From Limiplasma sp034927815 (GTDB taxonomy: Bacteria > Bacillota > Clostridia > Christensenellales > Aristaeellaceae), in NCBI GenBank assembly GCA_034927815.1, contig JAYFPK010000038.1, positions 1 through 64,000 of the forward strand: a stretch of 64,000 nucleotides of DNA, written 5' to 3'. How positions within the stretch are numbered: the first letter of the stretch is position 1; each line of letters starts with the position of its first letter. This document shows positions 24,401-33,121 of this stretch, in pieces. The position numbers and the translations under genes were made by a program. The notes under the pieces are model-generated. The model saw nothing but the letters and a program-made list of their open reading frames with translations, had not been told where the DNA came from and did no database searches.

Positions 24401-25246
24401 CAGCAAACTGGTACACTGCAAGGCGATCTTGTAGGTGCCCGGGGCCAGGGGGCTCTCCCCCACCCGCAGCGCATTGCCGTCAATCACAAAGCGCCCGTTG
24501 TCCCGGCCCTTGGCCGCGTCCTCCCGGAAGGCGAAGTCGTAGGTCTGGCCGTCTCCGCCCTGGGCGGTGAGGGTCCCCACCAGGCCGCCGGGCATGGCGT
24601 TTTCCGTCAGGGCTTGCACAGGCTCGGCATGAAGGCCCACTTCGCTAAGGGGCTCGGTGATGGGCGCGCCAATCACCTGGGTATAGTAGGGAATCTCCAC
24701 AAAGGCATCGCCGATCACCGGGGCAAAGCCGTCCGCCTCCCAGTTCTCGTCCATGGACCAGGCCGCGGCCGTCACCTTTTCCGGAAAGCCCAGTACCTCC
24801 AACGGCACGGCGATCTCCACCACGGTGTTATCGCCGGAGGAAGCCTTCTGAACCGGGAACACGTCCTCCGCCCATTCCCATTCCGCCCCGGTGGCTCCGG
24901 CATACCGGGCGCTGGCCCAGGTCTCCACCAGGAAGTCCGCCCCGGCGGGCTTGTGGCGGCCATCGCACTGGTAGCCCGTGGCCGGGTCTGCGTCTGTATT
25001 AAACATCACGTCATAAATGGCAATGGGCGCGTTGTTTGCGGACTGGAACGCCATGTAGAGGGTATCGTCGGTGCGCAGGCCGTACAGCACGCCCATCTTG
25101 CCCTCGCCGGGGCACAGGCTGTAGATCCCCGCCCAATCGCTCATGTCCCCGTCCACGGTGATCACGGGGGGCCCCTCCTGGGCCAGGGCGGAGGCGCACA
25201 GCAGCAGGGCGCACAGTAGAATCCATAAGCAAAGCAGCTTTTTCAC
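21497..25246 (-). CDS. Large exported multidomain protein with CBM9-like modules and a DUF4832-type barrel
   Basis: A 1249-residue secreted protein with a Sec signal (KKLLCLWILLCALLLCASALAQ). Three VDG..xDW-type modules resembling CBM9/DOMON sugar-binding domains begin near residues 28 (ITVDGDMSDWAG), 457 (KADGSTDSWDYV) and 655 (SFDDWDAV). From about 805 a TIM-barrel-like region starts with DFGTLVNPYHGWMAW and continues with YLDVKWAEFEPEKGRYDFEALE and YVQVGSLGHWAEMHCW, which match DUF4874/DUF4832 glycoside-hydrolase-like proteins; a beta-sandwich tail ends the protein. It probably acts on or binds polysaccharide outside the cell, but no catalytic pair is proven. GTG start at 25246 with AGGAGG 7 bases upstream. 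Single-gene unit. Confidence 0.8.
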   Translation of the reverse strand: MKKLLCLWILLCALLLCASALAQEGPPVITVDGDMSDWAGIYSLCPGEGKMGVLYGLRTDDTLYMAFQSANNAPIAIYDVMFNTDADPATGYQCDGRHKPAGADFLVETWASARYAGATGAEWEWAEDVFPVQKASSGDNTVVEIAVPLEVLGFPEKVTAAAWSMDENWEADGFAPVIGDAFVEIPYYTQVIGAPITEPLSEVGLHAEPVQALTENAMPGGLVGTLTAQGGDGQTYDFAFREDAAKGRDNGRFVIDGNALRVGESPLAPGTYKIALQCTSLLRKETADAQVLVLPQDPATPITPDIFDGKNGQWYTVAHSAAYEPPNLSVLKAQTDGKLLFFYLGAQALGDEYTLYLGNENDGEGDGSLPWAGAAPAHKITPDGVIWAWQEGAYVDTGSKAYLRKTSQGLEGRLLCPSLNPAAKAFTLGAVDGEGGCLPDAGQPMLAITAPERMFSPLIKADGSTDSWDYVPLLAGGSGVVGDVYAARTNDALYVSTTVSGIADPDSDTAFSLNILIDADRDPSTGFAHPGYPGHSGIDVLVQDWHSMSLELFIFPKPTAEWFSCVYRKPEGIKKLVQEEGEGVYRVQYIIPVSLIAAQLPEVSDDWYIAVDRQQDMQEGTSVGTAPEAYQADSALRLAPKYRINVENALSVTDESFDDWDAVANKAVPAALVGTQNLLATRSQDTLYVLAQGSGLSTDNVWYLSAGDGFPLDGLAGVTHVARGGALFAVTGDGQQAQEGVPVYEQYYGTSAELQISLETLGDPESIAVAFKGRGTALPQEGMMAVEDRFTLSRQEGAYFPKEDFGTLVNPYHGWMAWASISPREPVRYPFTTLYLDVKWAEFEPEKGRYDFEALERTYHLSAWREMGKRVILRFVMDDVIDNGGADRMDIPPWLYEELVAENANGKGAGTFYYEPEDLGGGGFSPNYESPLLLAYHDQAIQALAERFDDPGVTAYVQVGSLGHWAEMHCWPDGTGEFPNPALVARYMESYTKAFHNVKMAARKPYPYASQENWGLYNDMFGDVGATDMWVSYYREGCTDMPGATAQEVEASAMPQFWHHGYSGGEFAEGNVRKWMSDDAIAETLRLIREAHSSLIGPCAPTDILTTDADANAFDRNVEAMMRVMGWRYALESLTRVEAAKAGETLTLEMVWNNRGVSPFYYPWPLELSLVDAAGQVAAKQTLQADVTAWLPGRSTIREAFTVPSGLPAGSYTLCVAMLDPATGEPAMELAIQGGREDLRYPLYEVAVE

Positions 25247-26076
25247 AGTTCTTCCTCCTTGCGGTTTTGTGGGGGTGTTAGGTTCGGGGGAGTCAGTCGG
25301 TTTTCAGGGTACAAAAATCCAGAGCTTCGCGCCTATGGGCAAGCCCGGTTTTAGAAATCCCTTGCTTTGCCTTGATTGTAAAGTAGCGCCCTCGCCCTTG
25401 TCAAATGTTCCAGGGTGGTGTTTCAATCCCTGAAACCCTTGTGTTGAAAGGGTTTTGTTCGTTGTTACGTAAAGTGGCCTTTGCCGGAGCCCGGTATCAG
25501 GCCATGTTGCGCTGGGGAAAGGCATATTTTACGAAAATTTTGCGCACCGGGAAAGGCATGCAGGGCGAACACTATTGTTGAGTCTAGTTTTTCCTTTACG
25601 TGACAAGTACGCTTCTTCGTTAGGGGCCGGGGGGGATTTGCAATTTCTCCCCCCCAGGCCCCTACCAACCCCGTCCCCCCCTCCAGGCCCGGGGCTCCGC
25701 CCCGGACCCCGCCGTGGGCAAAAAAGTATCACCAAAGATCATTACTCCGACTTAAAAAGACAATCTCTCCAACTTGAGTCCTGTCCATCAACCATACTTT
25801 TTTGAAGAAGAAGAAAGAGAAAAGAATATGGCAAATCCATGATGCGGCTGAAAACCTCTTTCCCCGCCCCTTCCCGCAATCTTGTTTTTTCAGGGGAAAG
25901 ACAGCGGGCAAAACAGCGTAGCGCCGGATCGCATAAAGCACAGCGGCCGCCTCCCTTTGACCGGAAAAAGCAAGATGGAGCGCAATGGTGCCATGTTGGC
26001 GCCGAGGCCGTCCTCTTGCCTCCCCCTCCCCTTTCATGCTATGATCACACAAGCCTTCGGAAAGGAGTTCTCCCCC
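25247..26076. other. 830-base intergenic region with GC-rich palindromes, no supported gene
   Basis: Nothing coding is convincing here. It contains a small AAACCCTT/AAGGGTTT hairpin near 25433-25456, a C-rich/G-rich palindromic block at 25621-25665, and a copy of the REP-like repeat at 25691-25713. ORFs in all frames are broken, low-complexity or cross these repeats. It should hold the promoters of the divergent DUF4832 and DMT genes. Confidence 0.6.
25691..25713 (+). repeat. REP-like repeat, copy 1
   Basis: GGGGCTCCGCCCC followed by GGACCCCGCC. The same core is found at 36028-36051 (plus strand) and, in a diverged form on the minus strand, at 27102-27126. Confidence 0.65.
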
Positions 26077-26967
26077 ATGCCTACGCCCTTCCCGGCCTCC
26101 CGCCGGGGCCACCTGCTGGCCCTGTTTTCCATCGTGGTCTGGGGTACCACCTTTATCTCCACCACCGTGCTCCTTCGGGATTTCCGTCCCCAGGAAATCC
26201 TTTTTGTGCGGGCTCTGCTGGCCATTTTAACCCTGCTGGCGGTCCGGCCCAAGGCGCTGCGTGTCAAGCGTCCCTCCCATCACCTGCTCTTTGCCGGAGC
26301 GGGGCTGTGCGGGGTTACGCTGTATTTTCTGCTGGAAAACCTGGCCCTGACCTACACCTACTCCGCCAACTGCAGCATCATCATCTCCACCGCGCCCTTT
26401 TTCGTGGCCCTGGCCGTGCATTGGTTTTTAAAATCCGGGGCTCCGGGCCCCTCCTTCTTCCTGGGCTTTGTGGTAGCCCTGGCCGGGGTCACCCTCTTGT
26501 CCCTCAGCGGCCACGCCTTGAAAATCAATCCCCTGGGGGACCTGTTATGCCTGCTGGCCGCCGTGTCCTGGGCGGGGTACAGCGTGTTCGTAAAAAAGAT
26601 CGAGGCCCTGGGCTACGGGGATACCCTTCTGGTCACCCGCCGCATCTTCCTCATGGGCTTTTTGCTGCTGCTTCCCTGCCTGCCCTTTCTGGGCTTTCAT
26701 CCCCCCTGGGCCGCTTTGCTCAAGCCCGTGAACCTGCTGAACTTCCTCTTTTTGGGCCTGGGGGCCAGCGCCCTTTGCTACGTCACCTGGAACACCGCCG
26801 TCAAGTACCTGGGCGCGGTCAAAACCAGCGTCTACATTTACCTTTCCCCCGCTGTCACCATCCTCACCGCCTGGCTCCTGCTCCGGGACCCCATTTTGCC
26901 CATGGCTTTGCTGGGGGCCGCCCTCACCCTTCTCGGCCTGGTGATCTCCCAGCGCCGCCAGGCGTAG
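26077..26967 (+). CDS. EamA/DMT family exporter
   Basis: A 296-residue integral membrane protein with about ten hydrophobic helices and two EamA repeats (first: LLALFSIVVWGTTFISTTVLL; second: LGDLLCLLAAVSWAGYSVFVKKI). Family members export metabolites or amino acids by proton antiport; the substrate is not predictable. The ATG at 26077 follows AAAGGAG by about 10 bases; an in-frame ATG at 26041 is possible but lacks a ribosome site. Monocistronic, ending in the hairpin at 26994-27029. Confidence 0.85.
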   Translation: MPTPFPASRRGHLLALFSIVVWGTTFISTTVLLRDFRPQEILFVRALLAILTLLAVRPKALRVKRPSHHLLFAGAGLCGVTLYFLLENLALTYTYSANCSIIISTAPFFVALAVHWFLKSGAPGPSFFLGFVVALAGVTLLSLSGHALKINPLGDLLCLLAAVSWAGYSVFVKKIEALGYGDTLLVTRRIFLMGFLLLLPCLPFLGFHPPWAALLKPVNLLNFLFLGLGASALCYVTWNTAVKYLGAVKTSVYIYLSPAVTILTAWLLLRDPILPMALLGAALTLLGLVISQRRQA

Positions 26968-26993
26968 GAGCTCCAGGCCAAAACCCGCACAAA

Positions 26994-27029
26994 AAAACTC
27001 CCTTGCGCAATCGCATCCAAGGGAGTTTT
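26994..27029. terminator. Terminator after the DMT gene
   Basis: Perfect 12-base arms AAAACTCCCTTG and CAAGGGAGTTTT around a 12-base loop, with A/T tracts on both sides; it may work in both directions between convergent genes. Confidence 0.75.
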
Positions 27030-27081
27030 CCATTTCAGCAAATTTCCCTTCACCGCGCGCGGCGCGGTGAAAAGCGGGATT

Positions 27082-27126
27082 CCAAAGGGAGGTATCCCTT
27101 TGGCGGGGGTTTGGGGGCAGCGCCCC
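27082..27126 (-). repeat. REP-like double hairpin, inverted copy after the cytoskeletal operon
   Basis: Read on the minus strand: a GGGGC-GCTG-CCCC element, CAAACCCCCGCC, then a hairpin with arms CCAAAGGGA/TCCCTTTGG. This is the same two-hairpin architecture as 36028-36069 but in the opposite orientation. It begins about 35 bases after the stop of the actin-like gene. Confidence 0.6.
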
Positions 27127-27161
27127 TAACATCCCAGCGCCCCCAACGTCCCATCGTCTCC

Positions 27162-30100
27162 CTACACCTGCCACAGCCTCTTCATGGCGGCAAAGCAGCG
27201 CACGTAGGCCACCAGCTCGTCCTCGTTGGGCTCGAAGAACTCGTTGTCCACCACGGTGCCCAGCTCCAGGCGGGCCGCGTTGGTCAGAACGATGCCCCCG
27301 CCCCCGGGTCCCTTTTCAAAGACGCCGGGCATGAGCCGGTCCGCGGCCTGGGGAAAGGCGTTGTAGAAGCGCACGGGGAAATCCCCCAAAACGCCGTGGT
27401 GCACCTGAGGATCGCTGGGCTCCCGGAGGGCCGTGGGGCCCGGCTCCCCCTGGACGGTGCTGGCCATGCGCTGCTCGTCGGAGAGCAGGCCGATGGCTAC
27501 CTCCCGCTTGGGGTGGCGGCTTTGGACCAAGGCCAGCTCCTGTACGGGATGGCCCGAAGGCAGCCCCTGGAGGGCCATGCGGCAGAGCTTGGCCCGGGTC
27601 TCGTTGTCAAAGGCTTTCAGGAGCTGGCCGCCGTTGCCGGCGATGCAGATTTCCAGGCGCTCATGGAGCAGGTCCTTGCTAAGGGGGTTTTGCCAGGCCC
27701 GGGCCAGCAGCTCCCCGCAGAGGTGGAAGAGAAAGCCGATGTTAAGAAGCAAAAGGCTTTCCACATAGCTGATATGCCCCTGGCTCCGGGCGCTCTCCAT
27801 CATCCGCCAAATCTCCTGGTCGCAGTCGGCAAAGAAATCGTCCAGGAGGAACATGCTCTTCTGCCTGCCCCGGGTGCTGCCCACGCTGCCCGTCAGGGCC
27901 TGGACCAGCTCCCGCACCACGGCCTTGAGGCTCTCCTCGCTCTGCTCAAAGTCGGCGGAGAACTCGCTGAGGTGCCGGGTGGATACGGAGTCAAAGAGCA
28001 TCTGGCGGCAGCCCAACAGCAAGGAGGTCTCCAGGGTGGCCCGCTGGGCCCCGGCCAGCCAAAGGCTGATGTCGGTGGTGCCTCCGCCGATGTCCATGTT
28101 GATGTAGCCGTTGCGGACGTTCACCTCGTTGCGGCCCTTGAAATACAAGCCGTCGGCCTGGTTCTCGGTGGCGTAGAGCACCGGGGGAATCTCCGGGGTG
28201 AGGGGCATACCGGTTTCCTGGGCCACCTCCGCGGAGAGGCCCCGCAGCATCTCCAGGTAGCCCTCCTGCCGGGGCAGGGGCAAGGCGTTGGGCATGGACA
28301 CCCGCCAGCTCAAAGAGGGCGCGCCGCAAAGCCTGGCGGAGAGGGCGGCCTGGATCATCACCTGCTTTAAAAACAGGCGCAGGCACGCCAGGGTGAAGGT
28401 CTCCTCCCCCCACTTCATGTCATAGTACAGGGTGTTCTCGCCCTTTTGCAGCAGGGCCTCCAGGCTCTCCCGGTAGTAGATATGGCCGTCCCGCAGGATG
28501 TTTTTCCAGTGCTCCCGCTGGTCGGTAAACACGTCCATCACGCTGTAAAAAGTGCTTTCCTTCTGGCCAGCGGCTATACCCTGGGGCAGCAGCACCCATT
28601 GGGGCAGCAGCTCGTCCACCAAAAAGGCTTCCTCCCCCTCCAGCCCGTGGAGCAGGGCGGCGTGAAGGCACCGGGGGAAGGTGGCGGACTGCACCCGGTC
28701 CCCCTGGCGGAGCATCACGGTGGTGGCAATGCTGCCAAAGTCCAGGCCCACCACCGCAGGAGCGTCGTGCTTGAGCTGCTGGCGGGGGCTGTCGTTCATC
28801 AAAGCCCCCAGGGACATCGCCCCCCGGCGCAGGGCCACATAGGCGGGGTATCGGGGGGACACGGCGGTCTGCCAGACCCGCAGGCGCTGCTGCCCCTGGG
28901 GGTTCACGTCCAGGGCCTGGCGCAGGTCCCCCTGAATCCAGCCCTCGTCTCCCAGCACCCACACGTCCACCAGCTCAGGCCTGTGGGCATAGACAAAGTA
29001 CTGCTTCCAGAGCCCCGGGCTCAGGCGCACATTGGGCCAGGACACCACAAAGGGCAGCTCCCGGGCCGGGGCTTCCATGACGCTGCCCAGGCCGTTGCCC
29101 CCCTGGGCATAGGTGCGGGTGAAGGTCACGGTGTTGGTGAGCAAGGCGTCCTCCCCCTGCCTGCGGCAGCGGACGGCGAAGGAGGCCACGATGTCCCCGG
29201 TGTCCCGCTCCCGGGTAAAGGAAAGGCTTTCCACCAAAAGCTTGGGGGCATAGGGATCGTCCCGCTCCTCCTGGTCCGTAAGCCAGGCCGCCAGCCAGGG
29301 GGAGATGGGGGGCACCGCGTAGCGGGGCTCCTCCGCCTCCAGATCCCCCCGGACCCGGCACATCTGGGCCAGCTCCGGGTTGTCAAAGGGCGGGTGCTCC
29401 TGGGTGGACACCAGCAGCAGGCAATCGGAAAACACCCCCAGAACCCCTTGCATGTCCGAAAGGTCGATGAGGTCCTTCATCAGCAATCCCAAGGCCTGGG
29501 GATGCCCCTGGATGGGATAGTACAGTTTCAGGCTCCGGTCCCGGCGCAGGGGGTGCGCGGCGTGCCTGGCCCGCCATTCCTCCAGCAGCTTCAGGGCCAC
29601 GGGATGGATGCCCACCCTGGACTTCACCTGCTCCAGGAGGATGTCCAGCCGCTTTGCCATCAGGGCGTTCCAGTCCGGGCTGTACTCGCTGAGCAAAGCC
29701 ACCTCCTCCTGAAGGCGGCGTAGCAAAGCGGCCTCCCCGGGGGCGTTGGTGGGTTCCAGCAAAAAGGCGGAGGAAGCCCTGGCAAAGGGCACTCCGTCCA
29801 CCCAGTACTGGGTTTGGTTCAGGTCGTCAATGGTGTCGGGGAGCTGGGCATAGGCCCCCATGAGCACCTGGATCAAGGGATTCTGGCCCAGGACTCCCAC
29901 GTCCAGGCTCTTGCGCTGCTCGCTCAGGCCATCCAGGTACATGCTGCCGTCCCCGCCGCACAGGCCGAAAACCGTCAGGGTGCGGACGTACAATTCCCGC
30001 ACGGCCTCCTCTTCCCGGGCCGCCAGCCTGTCCCGCCACTGGTTGCGGAAGCCCAGCAGGTCGTCGATGAAGCGCTCCAGCGCCCCGTGAAGGCCCGCCT

Positions 30101-30866
30101 CGGGGGAGTAGAGGAGGCTGCCCAATTCCGGCTGCTCGTTGAGGCATTGCAAAAGCCGCAGCTGCATCACCAGCCGCTCCCGGTCGCTCTCCTGGAGGTA
30201 GGGGCAGGGGTCCAGCCAGCGGCAGCGCTGCCGGTCATACCAACCTACGGTGGCGGGCAGCAGGTCCCCCAGGTCCCCGGAGTTGGCGGCGGGCATCAGG
30301 ATCACGGTTTTGGATACCAGGCACAGGGGCCGCTTGTCCGGCTTCTGGTCCCGGGCCTTGGTCAGGGTGAAAATCTTCAATCCGTCCTGGATCCGCTCCT
30401 GGGTCAGGGCGGCGGCCACAGTGCGCTGAAAGGCCATGGCCCCGGCCAGGCTTTCGGAGGTCAGGTAATCCTCAAAGGCGAGGGCGGGCCAGGTGTCGTC
30501 CCGGGCCCATCCGTCCCAAAGCAGCAGCAAGGCCAGTACCGCCCGCCAGCCCACCATCTCCTGGTGGCGGATGGCGTCCTCAAAGGGCAGGCGCAGCAAG
30601 CGGCGCATCTGCTGCTCCCCGGCCAGCACGTCGGGGATGGAGTAGCCCACGTCCTCCCCTTGGGTGCGCATGTACTTGGCTACATTCTCCAGCCATTGGC
30701 CGGGCTTTTGGTTTGTATCGCTGACGATGCCGGCCTTGGGCTGGTACCCTGCGGAAAAGCCCTCCTCCATGGGGGGCAGCAGCGTCAGGTAGGAGGTTTG
30801 CAGATCCAGCTTGGCCTTGGGGGTTTGGGGCGCGGACTTCCTTGCGGCCCTTTTTCCCTTGTTCAT
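27162..30866 (-). CDS. Very large protein with a C-terminal actin/HSP70-like ATPase domain
   Basis: A 1234-residue cytosolic protein. The N-terminal 700 residues are helical and tryptophan-rich with no family I recognise. An ASKHA-fold ATPase follows: PHOSPHATE1-like VVGLDFGSIATTVMLRQGD near 705, PHOSPHATE2-like YINMDIGGGTTDISLWLAG near 925, and an ADENOSINE-like LEICIAGNGGQLLKAF near 1072. It should bind and hydrolyse ATP, and could polymerise like MreB/ParM or act as an HSP70-like remodeller. Its ATG overlaps the TGA of the tubulin-like gene (ATGA at 30863-30866), so the two products are translationally coupled, with AGGAGGGGAG before the start. It is the last gene of the four-gene operon. 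The domain call is strong; the biological role is inferred. Confidence 0.85.
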   Translation of the reverse strand: MNKGKRAARKSAPQTPKAKLDLQTSYLTLLPPMEEGFSAGYQPKAGIVSDTNQKPGQWLENVAKYMRTQGEDVGYSIPDVLAGEQQMRRLLRLPFEDAIRHQEMVGWRAVLALLLLWDGWARDDTWPALAFEDYLTSESLAGAMAFQRTVAAALTQERIQDGLKIFTLTKARDQKPDKRPLCLVSKTVILMPAANSGDLGDLLPATVGWYDRQRCRWLDPCPYLQESDRERLVMQLRLLQCLNEQPELGSLLYSPEAGLHGALERFIDDLLGFRNQWRDRLAAREEEAVRELYVRTLTVFGLCGGDGSMYLDGLSEQRKSLDVGVLGQNPLIQVLMGAYAQLPDTIDDLNQTQYWVDGVPFARASSAFLLEPTNAPGEAALLRRLQEEVALLSEYSPDWNALMAKRLDILLEQVKSRVGIHPVALKLLEEWRARHAAHPLRRDRSLKLYYPIQGHPQALGLLMKDLIDLSDMQGVLGVFSDCLLLVSTQEHPPFDNPELAQMCRVRGDLEAEEPRYAVPPISPWLAAWLTDQEERDDPYAPKLLVESLSFTRERDTGDIVASFAVRCRRQGEDALLTNTVTFTRTYAQGGNGLGSVMEAPARELPFVVSWPNVRLSPGLWKQYFVYAHRPELVDVWVLGDEGWIQGDLRQALDVNPQGQQRLRVWQTAVSPRYPAYVALRRGAMSLGALMNDSPRQQLKHDAPAVVGLDFGSIATTVMLRQGDRVQSATFPRCLHAALLHGLEGEEAFLVDELLPQWVLLPQGIAAGQKESTFYSVMDVFTDQREHWKNILRDGHIYYRESLEALLQKGENTLYYDMKWGEETFTLACLRLFLKQVMIQAALSARLCGAPSLSWRVSMPNALPLPRQEGYLEMLRGLSAEVAQETGMPLTPEIPPVLYATENQADGLYFKGRNEVNVRNGYINMDIGGGTTDISLWLAGAQRATLETSLLLGCRQMLFDSVSTRHLSEFSADFEQSEESLKAVVRELVQALTGSVGSTRGRQKSMFLLDDFFADCDQEIWRMMESARSQGHISYVESLLLLNIGFLFHLCGELLARAWQNPLSKDLLHERLEICIAGNGGQLLKAFDNETRAKLCRMALQGLPSGHPVQELALVQSRHPKREVAIGLLSDEQRMASTVQGEPGPTALREPSDPQVHHGVLGDFPVRFYNAFPQAADRLMPGVFEKGPGGGGIVLTNAARLELGTVVDNEFFEPNEDELVAYVRCFAAMKRLWQV

Positions 30867-32989
30867 ACGCTCCCCTCCTCCATGGAGGCGGCCAGCAGGG
30901 CCGCCCAAAATCCCGAAAGCATCGCCTCCGGGCCCTTGCCCTGGGGCTCTCCCCCGGCCACCCCGGCGATGAGGCGGGGCATATCCACCGGGTCCGGAGC
31001 CCTGCGGATCATCAACCGGGTGATGCCCTGCTGGAGGGCCTCGGCCAGCACGTCCATGCGCCGGGCATCCCGCTGGAGGGCGGGCAGGCCGTAAAGGGTC
31101 AGCAGCTCGTGGAGAGCGCCCAAAAGGCCGGGGTGGAACAGGCTGTTCTCCGGCAGTTGGTCGGAAGTGCCCAGGTCAGCTTCCCCTGTCAGGGTCAAAA
31201 TGTTCTCTCGGATGGCGGCCTCAATGTCCTCCCCCACCTTGCGGCCTTTGGCCTTCAAGCTCACGGCCACCCGCTCCATGGCGGCCAGCCGCTCCCGCTC
31301 CTGGCGCAGCACAGCCTCCTCGATGAGGTGGCTGTCCACCCCTTCCCAGGCGGCGATGCGCTCCCCCAGGGCCTGGATGGCCTCCTGCTGCCGGGCGACG
31401 GCTTCCCGCTGGCGGAGCTGGGCGTCCTTGAGCATCTCCAGCCACCGGCTGCCGCCCAGGCGCTCCAAAAGCTCCCGCTGCCGGGCGAGCATCTGGTTGT
31501 ATTCCTCCCGCAGGGCCTGGTGGGCCTCCTGCTGGGCCGGGAGCAAAGCCCCGGTTTCCCGGGCCTCCCGCTCGCCCAGCAGCACATGGCGGTCCAGGAG
31601 CTTTTCATAGTTTTCGGCGGCCTCCGCGGCCCGCTTCTCCATCTCCCGGTCCTTGCGCAAGGTGGGGGGCAAGGTGCGCACCACCTGGATCATCCAGTTG
31701 CAGTAGAAGGCCAGGCAGTGGTACAGGGCGTCCAGGTCCTTCTCCAGCCGGTTCCTTTCCGCCCTGGAGAGCCTGTGAGCCCGGTGAAACCACGCCGCGT
31801 AATAATTCACCGCGCCCCGGGGGCCTCCCCGGCCCCGGTCCAGCTGGCTGCGCAAGGTAGGGTAGCACTCCGCGAAGAAAGCCGCGGAGGCCTTGAGCAA
31901 GCCTCCAAAGCCCAGCCGGTACAACTCCGCCTCGTCGTCAAAGCTGTCCCAGGAAAAGGCCCTGTCATGGAGCTGGTAGTAATAGCAGTCGATGTTGTGG
32001 CTCTCCTCTCCCCGGAAGCCGGTGCGGAAGAACCGCGCGATGCAGCGCATAGCCAGCCACTCCATCATATGGGCGTCGTTTTCCTGGCTCTGGGACCCTG
32101 TGGAATAGATCCGGGTGGTGACGAAGGCCTCCGGGGGCAAGCCCAGCAGGTACACCGCGTCGTAGACCCCGTTCTCGTCCGCCTCGCTCTCCCGGATCAT
32201 GCCCTCCATGCCGTAGTACTGCAGCGCGGTGCGGGCCTTGTCCAGGAAGGTGGAGCTTTTCACCACGATCTCCAGCTCCTCGTTCTGGGAGGAGGGGGGA
32301 ACCTTATAGTAGGGCAGCATCAGCACCGAAGCCAGCTCAAACAGGTCGCCGTACTGGACGAAATACTTGCGCAGGTACTGGGAGATGGAGGGAATGCCCG
32401 AGGCCCCTGTGCCACCGAATATAGAGCCGCACAGGATCACCTTCACCCCTTCGCCCCGGTCCATCTCCTCCTTCATCTCCTGAATAAAGCGGACCATTTC
32501 GTCAGGCTGGCCCATGGCCGCCACTGTGGGAAGCTCGCTGAGCAGGTCCGCGAAAAAGAGCACCCCCAGGTCCGGATGCCCCCGGAACCCCTCGCTGTAC
32601 TCCAAGGCGGCCTCGGTCCTGTCAAAGAGGGTGTTGGCTAAAATCTGGTCCTGCTTGTGGTTTTGCACCATCTGCTCCACAGAGGAGGCCCGCTTGGAGA
32701 GGTTCATGTTCCAGCGCTGGGCATTCAGCCGGGTATGAAAGCCCCGCCGGGGAAAGCCCTTGGCCGGGAACATGGCCCGGACCCGCTCGTAATAGTCCGC
32801 CGCCTGCTTGGCCCGGGTGGTGTTGCCGCAGGAGGCGTCCACGTCCACGCTCAGCAGGCGGATGGCGGGCAGAGGCACGCGCTCCTTCTTCTCCCCCAAG
32901 GTGTAGAAAGCGTCGGCGCAAGCGCCGTATACCACGCTTTCCAATATTTTGTTGCCCGTACCCCCTACGGCAATGACGTAAAATCCCAT
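30863..32989 (-). CDS. Tubulin/FtsZ-like GTPase with coiled-coil region (Tubulin_2 type)
   Basis: A 708-residue protein. It begins FYVIAVGGTGNKILESVVYG (nucleotide-binding first loop) and has the tubulin-signature-like loop GSIFGGTGASGIPSI at about 188-202, preceded by VKVILC as in FtsZ-fold proteins. LLSVDVDAS near 45-53 matches the T3-region strand. Residues of about 480-640 are charged, Gln/Arg/Glu-rich helix and probably coiled coil, followed by a helical tail. It is about twice the length of FtsZ and fits the divergent Tubulin_2-like group rather than FtsZ or TubZ. Start 32989: AAAGGAG is 8 bases upstream. A 130-base gap separates it from the membrane protein gene; it overlaps the actin-like gene by 4 bases. 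Confidence 0.88.
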   Translation of the reverse strand: MGFYVIAVGGTGNKILESVVYGACADAFYTLGEKKERVPLPAIRLLSVDVDASCGNTTRAKQAADYYERVRAMFPAKGFPRRGFHTRLNAQRWNMNLSKRASSVEQMVQNHKQDQILANTLFDRTEAALEYSEGFRGHPDLGVLFFADLLSELPTVAAMGQPDEMVRFIQEMKEEMDRGEGVKVILCGSIFGGTGASGIPSISQYLRKYFVQYGDLFELASVLMLPYYKVPPSSQNEELEIVVKSSTFLDKARTALQYYGMEGMIRESEADENGVYDAVYLLGLPPEAFVTTRIYSTGSQSQENDAHMMEWLAMRCIARFFRTGFRGEESHNIDCYYYQLHDRAFSWDSFDDEAELYRLGFGGLLKASAAFFAECYPTLRSQLDRGRGGPRGAVNYYAAWFHRAHRLSRAERNRLEKDLDALYHCLAFYCNWMIQVVRTLPPTLRKDREMEKRAAEAAENYEKLLDRHVLLGEREARETGALLPAQQEAHQALREEYNQMLARQRELLERLGGSRWLEMLKDAQLRQREAVARQQEAIQALGERIAAWEGVDSHLIEEAVLRQERERLAAMERVAVSLKAKGRKVGEDIEAAIRENILTLTGEADLGTSDQLPENSLFHPGLLGALHELLTLYGLPALQRDARRMDVLAEALQQGITRLMIRRAPDPVDMPRLIAGVAGGEPQGKGPEAMLSGFWAALLAASMEEGSV

Positions 32990-33121
32990 ATCGGGTTCTC
33001 CTTTGGCTCGGGTTCTCCCGGGTGTACTCCCCGAGCGTATCACCGGTTTCTAAGCGCGCCCTTCATGGCCTCTCAAGCCGTCCGGGACACAGTTCAACGC
33101 GGGCCAAGGGCCTTTGTCCCC

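Noticed and set aside
21704..25219. Plus-strand ORF of 1171 residues
   Set aside because: It is antisense to the DUF4832 gene, His/Gly/Gln-rich without domains or a ribosome site; a by-product of high-GC codon use.
25410..25456. Sequence resembling the end of a CRISPR repeat (GTTTCAATCCCTGAAACC)
   Set aside because: Single occurrence, no spacers and no cas genes; only a small hairpin.
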